Shown: positions 1 to 6,979 of the stretch, piece after piece
Layout of the letters: each line of letters begins with the position of its first letter
How positions within the stretch are numbered: the stretch's first letter is position 1
IMG/VR virus record: IMGVR_UViG_3300030103_001568
Coordinates: 34,283-59,325 of that record
Reading direction: 5' to 3' (one strand)
DNA from: a virus
Length of the DNA stretch: 25,043 bases
Made by a program: the position numbers and the translations under genes
Notes under the pieces: generated by a model
The model's input: the letters and a program-made list of their open reading frames with translations, nothing else
Told to the model about the DNA's origin: nothing
Databases searched by the model: none

Positions 1-2688
1 TCTGAACAAGTATTAAACTTCATGGAAAGTCCCTTTACTAACATAAGAAAATGGTTTAAAGATTTTAGAACTAATTTTATTGATTCTTATGACAGTATTG
101 TTAAAGCAACAAAAGACCAAGTAGCTAGAAATAAGTTAATAGAAGAGCTTGAATCTAATGCTGTAAGCTCCGCTATAAAAACTATTAGATTAGCTGAAAA
201 ATATAGAGCTATCTTTAAACAGATGCTAACTATAGGGCACGTTAGGTCAAAAGTTACAGACGAACAAGGCAATGAAACAGATGCTAGTACCAATGTTACT
301 GATACTGAAATAAAAACAGTTTACAATCCAGGCTTTGAGGGTGATACAGGCACAGGTGGTTTCATGCAAATCATAGCTCCTTTGTATCTAGATAATAAAG
401 TAGATAAAGAAAGAATATGGGGCTACTACGAAAGAGTAAAAAGAGATGAGGTGATTAAAAATCGTAGAAACCCTGATGGAACTTTAAGTAATCCTGATTA
501 TACAAGTCCTTTTAATGAGAAAGACATTGCCAACATTAGAAAAATAGAACAGCAGTATCCAGAAATAGTTGAAGTAAGTGAAAATTATCAAGCCTGGAAC
601 AATTCATTAGTTAATTTTGCACAGGAAAAAGGTTTATTAAATAGAGAACAAGCAGAAAGATGGATAGCTGAATCAAGCTACTTCCCATTCTATAGAGAAA
701 TGGTAGAGGATACAGGTGTCAAAGGACCAAGAATTGCTGTAGGAGCATTACCAAACAACCCACTTAACATCAAGTTAAAAGGCGGAGAAAGTGAAATAGA
801 CTCTGATCCTGTAGAGTCTGTATTAAGAAACTCCATGTCTATCTTAGCTGCATCTATGAAGAATGATGGTGTTTCAAAGCTTATAAGAAACTTTGAAATA
901 AACGGACAAGCAAGAAGAATTGATAAAAAAGAAGCAGTAGGTAATCCTAATGTAATCTTTGCTTTCAAAGATGGTCAAAAAGAATTTTATGAAGTAGATG
1001 ATATTGATTTGTTTAATTCATTAGAAAACTTTGGCGGTATTACTATGGACCCTTTGGTTAACTTTATTAGTATGCCATCAAGATTTTTAAGAGAAACTGT
1101 TACCAGAGACCCTGGCTTTATTGCAGTAAACATATTAAGAGATACTCTTTCAAGTGCGGTGACTTCTGGTTCAGACTTTGTTCCTATCATTGATTCAGTT
1201 GCGAATATGTTTGGCGACATCAGTCAATTAGAAAGATTTGGTGTCATAAGTGGATATGACTTTGCTAATGATGAGGGAGATGTAAAGAACTTCCTTATGA
1301 AAGAGTTTAGAAAGCAAGGCATAAACCCTAACAATAGCATGATGCCACAAAACTTATTGTTTAAAGTTTGGGATGGTCTTGGTGATCTTACAACAAAATC
1401 AGATGGTGCTACTCGTAAAGCAGTATATGATGATGTCTATAAAAAATTAAAAGAGGCAGGGAAAACAGAAGGCGAGGCTCAATCAGAAGCATCTTATCAG
1501 GCATTAGAGATTATTAACTTCGGCAGAAGAGGCAACTCTGTTTTATGGAAAATAATAACTTCTGGTATACCTTTCTTAAATGCAAGAGTTCAAGGTCTTG
1601 ATGTTTTATATAGAGGTTTTACAGGTCAATACTCTGCTATTGAAGGCACTTACAAAGACATGACTCAGGATGAAATAAAATCTGAGATACAAAAGAAAGC
1701 TTTAATGAGAGGTGCATTCCTTACTGCTTTGACAGGCGTTTACTATATGCTGATGTCTGACCGAGAAGAATATAAGAACTTAAGAAGAGAAGTAAGAGAT
1801 GATAATTGGATTATCCCAACACCATTTGATTACTCAGTTAAGATACCTATACCTTTTGAAGTTGGTATGTTGTTTAAAGCTATACCAGAAAGATTCTTTG
1901 ATATGACTATGGGAGAAGAAGCATTTACTAGACCAGCAGTAGATGATTTCTTAACTTCAACTGCAAGACAAGCAAAAACTTCTTTGAACCTGCCTTTCTT
2001 CCAACCAGGAGCAGGTATTCAAATATTAAAACCTTTTACTGAGGCATTCATAACCAATAGAAATACATATACAGGTCAAGAGATAGTGCCTTACTATAAG
2101 CAAGGTTTATTACCAGCTTATCAATCAACAGAAAGAACAAATGAATTAGCTAGAGTTTTAGGTGAAGCATTCAACATATCTCCTGCAAAATTAGAACATG
2201 CTGCTAGAGGATACACAGGGACTATAGGTTCTTATATTCTTATGTTGGCAGATTTAGCAACTAGACAAGCAACAGGTAGTCCATCATTACCATCTAATAT
2301 GAGACTTGTTCCTGTATTTAATAGATTGCTTAAGGATTCAGATAGGTCTGGTGGTGGATTACAACAACAATTTTATGAATTAAGATCAGAAGTTAATGAA
2401 GCTGTGCAAACCATGAATAAATTACAACAAGAAGGCAGACTAGATGAGTTAGCAGCTTATCGTGCTGACATGATGGGTGTTGAAAATGTCAAAGAGTCTG
2501 TCAGAAGAATAGATAAATACTTGACTGATTGGAGAGAGAGAAGAAGAAAATTATTACAGTCTAATATCAATGCAAGTTTGAAAGCAGAATTGTTACAGCA
2601 ATTAGAGTTTGAAAGAGATCAAAGACTTGCAATGATAAGAGTATTAAGAAAACAAGCCAATGTGCCTGTAACTCAGTTCTTCAACTAA
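1..2688 (+). CDS. Large polyvalent protein, C-terminal part with LPD38-type region (5' partial)
   Basis: The reading frame is open from the first base, seven sense codons before the first ATG at 22, so the gene almost certainly continues upstream and only about 895 C-terminal codons are seen. The stretch at about 1100-1620 resembles the large polyvalent protein-associated domain LPD38 known from giant phage and conjugative-element proteins. It contains an RDTLSSAVTSG segment, an alanine/glutamate-rich helix, the FGRRGN motif and SGIPFLNARVQGLDVLYRG near 1561-1617. A short hydrophobic helix follows near 1711-1755, and the C-terminus (from about 2390) is charged and probably coiled. Such proteins are often thought to be injected with DNA or to protect it on entry; that role is inference. 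The gene converges with the leftward operon across 78 bp in which I see no clear terminator. Confidence 0.75.
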   Translation, partial: SEQVLNFMESPFTNIRKWFKDFRTNFIDSYDSIVKATKDQVARNKLIEELESNAVSSAIKTIRLAEKYRAIFKQMLTIGHVRSKVTDEQGNETDASTNVTDTEIKTVYNPGFEGDTGTGGFMQIIAPLYLDNKVDKERIWGYYERVKRDEVIKNRRNPDGTLSNPDYTSPFNEKDIANIRKIEQQYPEIVEVSENYQAWNNSLVNFAQEKGLLNREQAERWIAESSYFPFYREMVEDTGVKGPRIAVGALPNNPLNIKLKGGESEIDSDPVESVLRNSMSILAASMKNDGVSKLIRNFEINGQARRIDKKEAVGNPNVIFAFKDGQKEFYEVDDIDLFNSLENFGGITMDPLVNFISMPSRFLRETVTRDPGFIAVNILRDTLSSAVTSGSDFVPIIDSVANMFGDISQLERFGVISGYDFANDEGDVKNFLMKEFRKQGINPNNSMMPQNLLFKVWDGLGDLTTKSDGATRKAVYDDVYKKLKEAGKTEGEAQSEASYQALEIINFGRRGNSVLWKIITSGIPFLNARVQGLDVLYRGFTGQYSAIEGTYKDMTQDEIKSEIQKKALMRGAFLTALTGVYYMLMSDREEYKNLRREVRDDNWIIPTPFDYSVKIPIPFEVGMLFKAIPERFFDMTMGEEAFTRPAVDDFLTSTARQAKTSLNLPFFQPGAGIQILKPFTEAFITNRNTYTGQEIVPYYKQGLLPAYQSTERTNELARVLGEAFNISPAKLEHAARGYTGTIGSYILMLADLATRQATGSPSLPSNMRLVPVFNRLLKDSDRSGGGLQQQFYELRSEVNEAVQTMNKLQQEGRLDELAAYRADMMGVENVKESVRRIDKYLTDWRERRRKLLQSNINASLKAELLQQLEFERDQRLAMIRVLRKQANVPVTQFFN

Positions 2689-2766
2689 AATTGACCTCCT
2701 CAGATGCCCTGTAACGCATTTTATTGGGGTAAGTAATACCAAAGCATACCTTAAATATAAATGTTT

Positions 2767-3150
2767 TTAGGATATTCCTGGTGAAGCCATACGAGCAACT
2801 TCATCTAAAACCCCTTCCATCTTGTTATATTCGTCTATTGCCTTCTCTTCTTTGAGTTGTTTGACCAAAAAGAAGTCTTTATGCTCTGGGTGTTCTGCAT
2901 GAAACAGTCTTGCATAGAAAGCTATGTGGTCATTACTAATCTTAAACTCATCACACCCTGTTGTTTCTACTTCTTTATTCCATCTGATTCTATTTATGAT
3001 AGCCCATTGTGAATATCTATTCCTTCCAGCTTCAATAGCTTCAAAAGAATATTTAACGAATAGATCATAAACATCTGGATTAGCTTTGTGCCAATCCCAC
3101 CATTTAAGTTTTCTTTCGTGTAGTTTTCTTTTCTGTTCTTCTATAAACAT
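2767..3150 (-). CDS. Conserved-looking small phage protein, unknown function
   Basis: A 127-residue, basic-then-acidic protein of unknown function. It carries a tryptophan-rich segment KWWDWHKANPDVYDLF and a helix ending RYSQWAIINRIRWN, a pattern I associate with small phage proteins near recombination nucleases. I could not attach a domain name. The ATG at 3150 is preferred because GGGGAAG lies just upstream (GGGGAAGAAAG-ATG). The in-frame extension to 3192 would run through a well-formed small gene at 3104-3235 in another frame. This is the last gene of the leftward recombination operon. It is 46 nt nested with the preceding gene, which suggests translational coupling. Confidence 0.75.
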   Translation of the reverse strand: MFIEEQKRKLHERKLKWWDWHKANPDVYDLFVKYSFEAIEAGRNRYSQWAIINRIRWNKEVETTGCDEFKISNDHIAFYARLFHAEHPEHKDFFLVKQLKEEKAIDEYNKMEGVLDEVARMASPGIS

Positions 3151-3235
3151 CTTTCTTCCCCTTATTAAAAATTCTTTCCCAATTATCTTCAAAAGATTTA
3201 TGGTCCTTTGTTCTGTTTCTACTTCCCTTGCTCAT
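3104..3235 (-). CDS. Small basic phage protein of the SKGSRNR...DNWERIF type
   Basis: A 43-residue protein beginning MSKGSRNRTKDHKSF and continuing EDNWERIFNK, then a lysine/arginine-rich tail. The layout of Ser-Lys-Gly-Ser-basic start, an F..NW..IF core and a lysine end is one I recognise from very small conserved phage proteins, but no function is known to me. It starts inside the last codons of the preceding 40-residue gene (17 nt overlap) and ends inside the next gene. Its existence moves the start of the downstream 127-residue gene to 3150. The short length and the lack of a strong Shine-Dalgarno site keep confidence moderate. Confidence 0.6.
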   Translation of the reverse strand: MSKGSRNRTKDHKSFEDNWERIFNKGKKDVYRRTEKKTTRKKT

Positions 3236-3341
3236 CTATTTCCCACTCATCTATTTGTTCTAATAGTGTTTCAGGATTTATCAATTCATCTCTACTATTA
3301 GTTTCTTCTAAATAATCTTTTATCTTTTGTATTAGTTCCAT
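3219..3341 (-). CDS. Small acidic hypothetical protein (40 aa)
   Basis: The protein reads MELIQKIKDYLEETNSRDEL and continues acidic and helical to EWEIDEQGK. It has a textbook ribosome-binding site, GGAGGTGGTTAACAAA-ATG, and sits between overlapping small genes on both sides. No family is recognised. The many Glu, Asp and Leu residues suggest one or two amphipathic helices, perhaps a small protein-binding adaptor (inference). The strong Shine-Dalgarno site is the main support for it being translated. Confidence 0.55.
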   Translation of the reverse strand: MELIQKIKDYLEETNSRDELINPETLLEQIDEWEIDEQGK

Positions 3342-3424
3342 TTTGTTAACCACCTCCAAAGTTTCTTTAAGTCAGCATCAAGAGATTCCAACATTAACAG
3401 CATGTTCTTTAGTCCTTCTTTCAT
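3332..3424 (-). CDS. Very small hypothetical protein (30 aa)
   Basis: The ORF MKEGLKNMLLMLESLDADLK continues to a Trp-rich end (KLWRWLTKWN). It starts 2 nt past the stop of the 62-residue gene (TGA-T-ATG) and overlaps the next gene by 10 nt. No strong Shine-Dalgarno site is present, so translation would depend on coupling. The amphipathic pattern with Trp at the C-terminus could associate with membranes, but that is speculative. It fills the only gap between two better-supported genes. Confidence 0.4.
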   Translation of the reverse strand: MKEGLKNMLLMLESLDADLKKLWRWLTKWN

Positions 3425-3425
3425 A

Positions 3426-3614
3426 TCATTTCCATTCTTCATATTCTTCCCAAATTCGGTCATCATAAAATCTCTTCAATGGCTTGTAAGCATTAAGAAC
3501 CTGGACTGGCAATACTCCCCCACCATCAATTACATATTGAATTTCCCTTGCTAGTTTTCTTGCAAGACGTATTTCTTGCACCTCTCTCATAATCTGATGT
3601 TTTTGTAAATACAT
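3426..3614 (-). CDS. Small hypothetical protein (62 aa)
   Basis: A 62-residue protein with a basic helical first half (KHQIMREVQEIRLARKLARE), a glycine turn (DGGG) and an acidic-aromatic end (DDRIWEEYEEWK). No domain is recognised. Its start at 3614 has a good Shine-Dalgarno site (GAGGA, 7 nt spacing) that overlaps the stop of the Ref-like nuclease gene, so the two are co-translated. Its position within the recombination operon suggests an accessory role in DNA metabolism, as an inference from context only. Confidence 0.65.
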   Translation of the reverse strand: MYLQKHQIMREVQEIRLARKLAREIQYVIDGGGVLPVQVLNAYKPLKRFYDDRIWEEYEEWK

Positions 3615-3617
3615 TTA

Positions 3618-3917
3618 CTATTCCTCCAATAATTTATTTACTTGTTCTAGTAACTCAACTTCTTTGCCATATCGTTTAACAAACTCTGCCTTGTAAGGAT
3701 GTCTTGATACATAAATAGGATTGTTCTCTCCTCTTCTGTGATGTTCAAAGCAAAGAGGTAATATCTGCAAGTGTGCATCCTTCTTTGTTTTACCATTGAT
3801 GTGATGAATCTCACAAGGCACATAACCCATGCCCATATTGTGACAAACTATACAACCAAGTTGTGATACAGCATCCATGTGTTGCTTTTCTTTTTTGTTA
3901 GGAGTTCTACCTTTCAT
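3618..3917 (-). CDS. Ref-like HNH nuclease (RecA-dependent nuclease family)
   Basis: A 99-residue protein with a zinc-HNH layout: CIVC at residues 22-25, CEIHHI at 35-40, then PLCFEHHRRG at 54-63 and a HPYKAEFVKRYG-x-E segment at 73-86. This order matches the Ref (recombination enhancement function) family of phage P1, a RecA-dependent HNH nuclease that cuts at displacement loops, and its many phage relatives. Length is close to the single-domain members. Cysteines 22, 25, 35 and 56 may bind a structural zinc, and the HH pairs supply catalytic and metal ligands. The ATG at 3917 is preferred over a TTG one codon earlier. It overlaps the upstream resolvase-like gene by 11 nt. In this operon it probably helps recombination or genome processing. 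Confidence 0.8.
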   Translation of the reverse strand: MKGRTPNKKEKQHMDAVSQLGCIVCHNMGMGYVPCEIHHINGKTKKDAHLQILPLCFEHHRRGENNPIYVSRHPYKAEFVKRYGKEVELLEQVNKLLEE

Positions 3918-4242
3918 CAAATAGTTTTACGAAGTGTTCAGCATCTATAACAACCAGGGGCTTAGTTCGGTTCTTTTTAATTACAACCAATGGTTCATAT
4001 CCCTTGCAGTTTTCACTTGCTTGGTCGTATGCATTCCAAACATTAACCCTCTCCTGGTTCTTACATTCAATGCTATATGGAAACCTATCTCTAGATTGTT
4101 TGCCCATAATAATATCTTCGCCTTGACTACCCATAGGTCTTGACTCTAAATCATCTTTATCTAGACCTAATGCATTTACTAATAAATCAGTAAACCATTG
4201 TTGTAGTTTCCTGCCTTTTGCTTTTGCACTTGAAGTTTTCAT
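3907..4242 (-). CDS. PD-(D/E)XK nuclease, Holliday-junction-resolvase-like
   Basis: A 111-residue protein beginning MKTSSAKAKGRKLQQW. It shows an SxPMGSQGEDI segment (residues 35-44) and IECKNQ (58-63), which fit the acidic residue and E-x-K catalytic elements of the PD-(D/E)XK fold. The SSAKAKG start and the GxxGEDI...ECKNQ spacing match small phage enzymes often labelled resolvase-like. Branched-DNA cleavage is the likely role, given neighbours for annealing and end resection. A longer N-terminus to 4308 is possible in frame but would overlap a membrane peptide gene and lacks a ribosome site. The ATG at 4242 forms an ATGA overlap with that peptide's stop. Confidence 0.75.
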   Translation of the reverse strand: MKTSSAKAKGRKLQQWFTDLLVNALGLDKDDLESRPMGSQGEDIIMGKQSRDRFPYSIECKNQERVNVWNAYDQASENCKGYEPLVVIKKNRTKPLVVIDAEHFVKLFDER

Positions 4243-4337
4243 AAAGCAATTATAATCTTTACCATTGCCCACCAAAAGTAAATACAAAAAGCAAACATCA
4301 AAATCCAAGCAAACAATTTAAACCAATCAATCCTCAT
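4239..4337 (-). CDS. Single-pass membrane micropeptide (32 aa)
   Basis: The ORF starts MRIDWFKLFAWILMFAFCIY and ends in a short basic-hydrophobic tail. Residues 8-26 are an uninterrupted hydrophobic, Trp/Phe-rich helix of transmembrane length, with Arg2, Asp4 and Lys7 before it and Lys27 after it. The ATG lies inside the stop region of the preceding gene (GATGAGGATTGA), and the stop forms an ATGA overlap with the nuclease start, so both junctions are coupling-type. No Shine-Dalgarno site is strong. Function is unknown; small phage membrane peptides can be holin-like, superinfection-exclusion or sensor peptides, but nothing here decides it. Confidence 0.55.
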   Translation of the reverse strand: MRIDWFKLFAWILMFAFCIYFWWAMVKIIIAL

Positions 4338-4569
4338 CAAAATGCCCATACATTTTTACAAATTTATTTAATTGTTCTTCTCCTGAAAGCCTTTCAAAAA
4401 ATTTAGAATCATCTCTTACACGATCATTAATTAATTGCCATCTTTCAAAATTTGTGCTGTGATCTTGCCTATGGTTGTATTTAAAACCTATAGCCTCTGT
4501 ATCAAATACCTCTTTTTTAAAGACAGGTCTAAGCTTGTCAGCTAACTTAATAATTTTCTTATGCTCCAT
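4327..4569 (-). CDS. Hypothetical protein (80 aa)
   Basis: The protein begins MEHKKIIKLADKLRPVFKKE and continues with an aromatic, charged middle (FKYNHRQDHSTNFERWQLIN) to an acidic end (HFDED). No domain is recognised. The ATG at 4569 overlaps the stop of the upstream gene and follows GGAG with 4 nt spacing, which is better than the in-frame extension to 4620. It sits between small unknown genes and the resolvase-like nuclease in the recombination operon. Confidence 0.65.
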   Translation of the reverse strand: MEHKKIIKLADKLRPVFKKEVFDTEAIGFKYNHRQDHSTNFERWQLINDRVRDDSKFFERLSGEEQLNKFVKMYGHFDED

Positions 4570-4900
4570 ATCTCTCCATTTCTTTTCTCTTGGAAACCAT
4601 TTGCGTTCTCCATTCTTCAAACCCTATTTCTAAAGCTTTTAATTTTACTCTAAGCCCTGTTAGTAGTGCTTTGTTTTTTGCATGTAACAACCTAGCTTCA
4701 TACAATTCTGGTTGATTCTCTGCCCATGTATCCTGGGCACTTGTAGTTTTTATACCTTCTCCAAGTGCTTTGGTTTTAAGGACAGCTAATATTTTTTTAA
4801 CATCTGCATCTGATTTGAGAGACTCGTATTCAGCTTTCTCAATCAGAGGTGCAATGTCTCTAATCTTCTGTAACCAAGTCTCTCTTATCTCCTCAGACAT
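4559..4900 (-). CDS. Hypothetical helical phage protein (113 aa)
   Basis: A 113-residue, almost wholly helical and highly charged protein starting MSEEIRETWLQKIRD and ending ALEIGFEEWRTQMVSKRKEM. The K-A-L-G-EG-KT-SAQ-WAE-P-Y-LA sequence of the middle is reminiscent of small conserved phage proteins next to ssb-like genes, but I cannot name the family. Its ATG overlaps the upstream stop as TAATG. It overlaps the downstream 80-residue gene by 11 nt. Confidence 0.7.
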   Translation of the reverse strand: MSEEIRETWLQKIRDIAPLIEKAEYESLKSDADVKKILAVLKTKALGEGIKTTSAQDTWAENQPELYEARLLHAKNKALLTGLRVKLKALEIGFEEWRTQMVSKRKEMERYGA

Positions 4901-5142
4901 TAAACACCTAACCTATCTTTAGCTACTTCTTGGTCTTGCTCATTCATATAAAAGAACAAGTAGTCCATAAGTAAGTTATGTGATGTAGTATTGAAACCAT
5001 CTTTTACATTTGAAAACTGTTTCATTAATGTCCTGTAGTTATTAACAAACTCCCACATAACCATTTCATCTACATTAGACTCAATCTCCATGATTAAGTC
5101 TTTGCCATAAATAGGTGTGACACTAGAAAGGGATTTCTTCAT
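4900..5142 (-). CDS. Hypothetical protein (80 aa)
   Basis: The protein begins MKKSLSSVTPIYGKDLIMEI and runs through an aromatic helix-rich region (MVMWEFVNNYRTLMKQF, LLMDYLFFYMNEQDQEVAK). The start at 5142 is chosen over 5193 because AAGGAGG lies 6 nt upstream, inside the last codons of the SSB-like gene. No family is recognised. The gene is translationally coupled on both sides (20 nt overlap upstream, TAATG junction downstream) and so probably works with the SSB-like protein and the annealing protein. Confidence 0.65.
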   Translation of the reverse strand: MKKSLSSVTPIYGKDLIMEIESNVDEMVMWEFVNNYRTLMKQFSNVKDGFNTTSHNLLMDYLFFYMNEQDQEVAKDRLGV

Positions 5143-5452
5143 CACTTCCTCCTTGTGTTTCATCAACCTGACTTTCTCCTTCAATAGGATCACCTGCTAT
5201 TGCTTCACAGCTTGTCCACATATAAACAGTTTTTTTGCCTGTGTTTTGATTCACATTTTTGCTTTCCCTGTTCCATTGTGCAACATCTATTACAGGCTTC
5301 TTACCACTCTTACGAACATCTACAAGCTTTTGTAGAAAATCATCATCTAACTCAATCTTACCTTTATGGTCTGGTTGATTCGGTGCTGACTTGAATGTGT
5401 TTTGATACACATTGCCATCAATTTTTATATTATCGTATTTACTTTCACTCAT
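5123..5452 (-). CDS. Putative single-stranded-DNA-binding-like protein with acidic SSB tip
   Basis: A 109-residue protein with a compact, strand-rich first 85 residues (NIKIDGNVYQNTFKSAPNQP, KKPVIDVAQW, KKTVYMWTSCEA), then a disordered Gly/Glu linker and the terminal sequence DEEIPF. Bacterial SSB proteins end in an acidic tip finishing in Ile-Pro-Phe (DDDIPF in E. coli), through which partners bind. Such an ending next to an annealing protein and an exonuclease strongly suggests ssDNA handling. I do not see the classical OB-fold signature clearly, so the binding domain is inferred from length, context and tail. The ATG at 5452 has AAGGAG 7 nt upstream, overlapping the stop of the annealing protein gene. 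Confidence 0.6.
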   Translation of the reverse strand: MSESKYDNIKIDGNVYQNTFKSAPNQPDHKGKIELDDDFLQKLVDVRKSGKKPVIDVAQWNRESKNVNQNTGKKTVYMWTSCEAIAGDPIEGESQVDETQGGSDEEIPF

Positions 5453-5885
5453 CATTAATCTCCTTTGATTTTTGTTTTAGTGTTTCAACGACTTTTTTAT
5501 AGGTATCGTTATCAACCTTTTCTAATCTTTTTAATGACTTGGCATTAGACTTCCAATAACTTTCAAGAGCTTCCTTCGTATCATGTATCTGAGCAGTCTG
5601 GATAAATCCCTCTGAAAATAAAGAAGCCCATGCTTTATCTTCAACATCTTCTTCTTTTACTTCTTTAACTGTAGGCTTCTCCCACTTCTCTTTCTTAGGT
5701 GCAGTCTCTTCAGCATTAAAGTTTGTGTCCTCACCTGCATAGATATAGTGACCAAGACCCAGCATAGCTAAACACTTAACTAAACATCTCATCTTCGCAT
5801 TTGATACTGCCATAGCATCTGGTTTTACAATAGCTTGATTCTTGTGGTTCATAACAGGCAACCACATTTCTCTCCACAGATACAC
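5445..5885 (-). CDS. DUF1071-type single-strand annealing protein, C-terminal portion after frameshift
   Basis: This frame contains the second half of a DUF1071 (Rad52-like SSAP) domain: REMWLPVMNHKNQAIVKP, then a segment A-VSNAKMRCLVKCLAMLGLG and YIYAGED, all diagnostic. A lysine/glutamate-rich linker (EETAPKKEKWEKPTVKEVKE) and a helical C-terminus ending KEINDE follow. The first half of the same domain lies in another frame at 5776-6105. The frame is closed upstream by TAA at 5892-5894 and no normal ribosome site precedes the GTG at 5885. The piece is therefore most likely the tail of one protein, joined by a frame change near 5862-5880, rather than an independent gene. Single-strand annealing proteins pair complementary ssDNA after 5'-3' resection. 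Confidence 0.75.
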   Translation of the reverse strand: MYLWREMWLPVMNHKNQAIVKPDAMAVSNAKMRCLVKCLAMLGLGHYIYAGEDTNFNAEETAPKKEKWEKPTVKEVKEEDVEDKAWASLFSEGFIQTAQIHDTKEALESYWKSNAKSLKRLEKVDNDTYKKVVETLKQKSKEINDE

Positions 5886-6105
5886 GACACCTTACTTCCG
5901 CAGTTCCATCTGGAAATTGAATGTAAGGAATACCGCTCTCTTTATCCTCATAAAATCTATATTGTGCTTCTGGATAATTCTCAACAAATATACCCCAAGC
6001 CCATGCCCACGATAAGTAAGACAGGTTCATTTTCTTTTCAATGTGTTCGGAACAATCTATTTTAGATAAAGTATTCCAAACATCTTTATAAGTAACATCA
6101 CTCAT
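5776..6105 (-). CDS. DUF1071-type single-strand annealing protein, N-terminal portion (frame-disrupted)
   Basis: The first 80 residues are the N-terminal half of a DUF1071/SSAP domain: YKDVWNTLSKIDCSEHIEKK, then LSYLSWAWAW (residues 28-37), YPEAQYRFYED, and a strand ending TAEVRCRVSVE. After about residue 78 the sequence loses family resemblance, while the expected continuation (MWLPVMNHKN...) appears in the next frame. Removing one A from the AAA at 5867-5869 would join them cleanly as VSVE-R-MWLPVM. The cause could be a sequencing or assembly indel, a real mutation, or a programmed +1 frameshift. The start at 6105 is firm: GGAG with 7 nt spacing, overlapping the exonuclease stop by 8 nt. 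Confidence 0.75.
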   Translation of the reverse strand: MSDVTYKDVWNTLSKIDCSEHIEKKMNLSYLSWAWAWGIFVENYPEAQYRFYEDKESGIPYIQFPDGTAEVRCRVSVERNVVACYEPQESSYCKTRCYGSIKCEDEMFS

Positions 6106-6979
6106 TTATTTTCTCCATATTAAATTGATCGCAGAACTCTGCGACATTACAATAATTGCCTTCGCAACGACTACTCTTGCCTTTGCGTTCAACAATATTT
6201 ACATCATCTAGATTTTTACAATACATTTCTGCATCATCTTTAGATGTAAAAACTTTCAATGCTCGTTTATTTTTCCCTTTCATAACTGCATATTTATCAT
6301 CTTGTTTCCACCTGTCCTTGTCAGAGCATAAGGGTAGCTCATCATGGATAGTGTATTTAGCTTGTGCACTTAGATGCAGTTCTATTCTTTCAAGCATAAA
6401 TTTTTCTGTTTGTTCTATAGTCCATGTTGGAATATCAACAACATGTATAGCACATTGAGGGTAGTCTCCTCCTCTCCTCATGGCTTCATTTGCATTCCAA
6501 TCTCTTAGTATTGCAACCACTTGTAATTTCTTTACAAGGTCTCCTGTGGTCTTATATTGCATATATCTATACATGTTAAGTTGCGATACCCAATCGTTAT
6601 CCTCTTCTAAAAATATGATCTTCCAAACACTCGTTACCTTATAATCTTTTAAACAGTTCTCAGCAACAACAAAGCTATCTGTTTGACCACTAACAGTAAG
6701 ACCGCCTAGCTCAACAAACATTCTTTTTTCTGTTTCAATGCCATCTACATTCTCATTAGCTCTTTCTAAAATGCCATGAATAGATTGACCCACTAGCTTC
6801 CATACCTCATCTTTGTAATCAACAACAATTTTTTCATCATGCTTTTTTCTAAGCAAATTTATTCTAGGTGGTTGTAATAGTCCTGTTACAGATATTTCTG
6901 CATCTCCCCTGGAATAGCTATCGTTGTGTATAGCTCTAACTATTTCTGCTGGAATTGAGTGTTTGTTTGTGTATCTCAA
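6098..6979 (-). CDS. RecB/Cas4-like PD-(D/E)XK exonuclease with Fe-S cysteines
   Basis: A nuclease of about 293 residues. Motifs in order, counting from the TTG at 6979: H68 in GQSIHGILE, D101 in SGQTDSF, D112-Y-K114 in KDYKVTS, and Q133-x3-Y in WVSQLNMYRYMQY. These are the RecB/Cas4 nuclease-family elements. Cysteines C218, C272, C277 and C283 (LCSDKDRW plus CEGNYCNVAEFC) match the Fe-S cluster arrangement of Cas4/AddB-type nucleases. It probably resects DNA ends to feed the adjacent annealing protein. No ATG fits. TTG at 6979 is preferred over TTG at 7003 because GGGGAAG precedes it and RYTNKHSIPAEIVRA is the usual kind of N-terminus. It is nested 44 nt with the upstream gene. Confidence 0.85.
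   Translation of the reverse strand: MRYTNKHSIPAEIVRAIHNDSYSRGDAEISVTGLLQPPRINLLRKKHDEKIVVDYKDEVWKLVGQSIHGILERANENVDGIETEKRMFVELGGLTVSGQTDSFVVAENCLKDYKVTSVWKIIFLEEDNDWVSQLNMYRYMQYKTTGDLVKKLQVVAILRDWNANEAMRRGGDYPQCAIHVVDIPTWTIEQTEKFMLERIELHLSAQAKYTIHDELPLCSDKDRWKQDDKYAVMKGKNKRALKVFTSKDDAEMYCKNLDDVNIVERKGKSSRCEGNYCNVAEFCDQFNMEKINE

Noticed and set aside
3151-3192. Longer N-terminus (MKIIGKEF...) for the last recombination operon gene
   Set aside because: This stretch is the other-frame shadow of the 43-codon gene; the ATG at 3150 has its own GGGGAAG site.
4243-4308. N-terminal extension (MDFDVCF...) of the resolvase-like nuclease
   Set aside because: It coincides with the membrane micropeptide in another frame, has no ribosome site, and the SSAKAKG start is the usual one for such nucleases.
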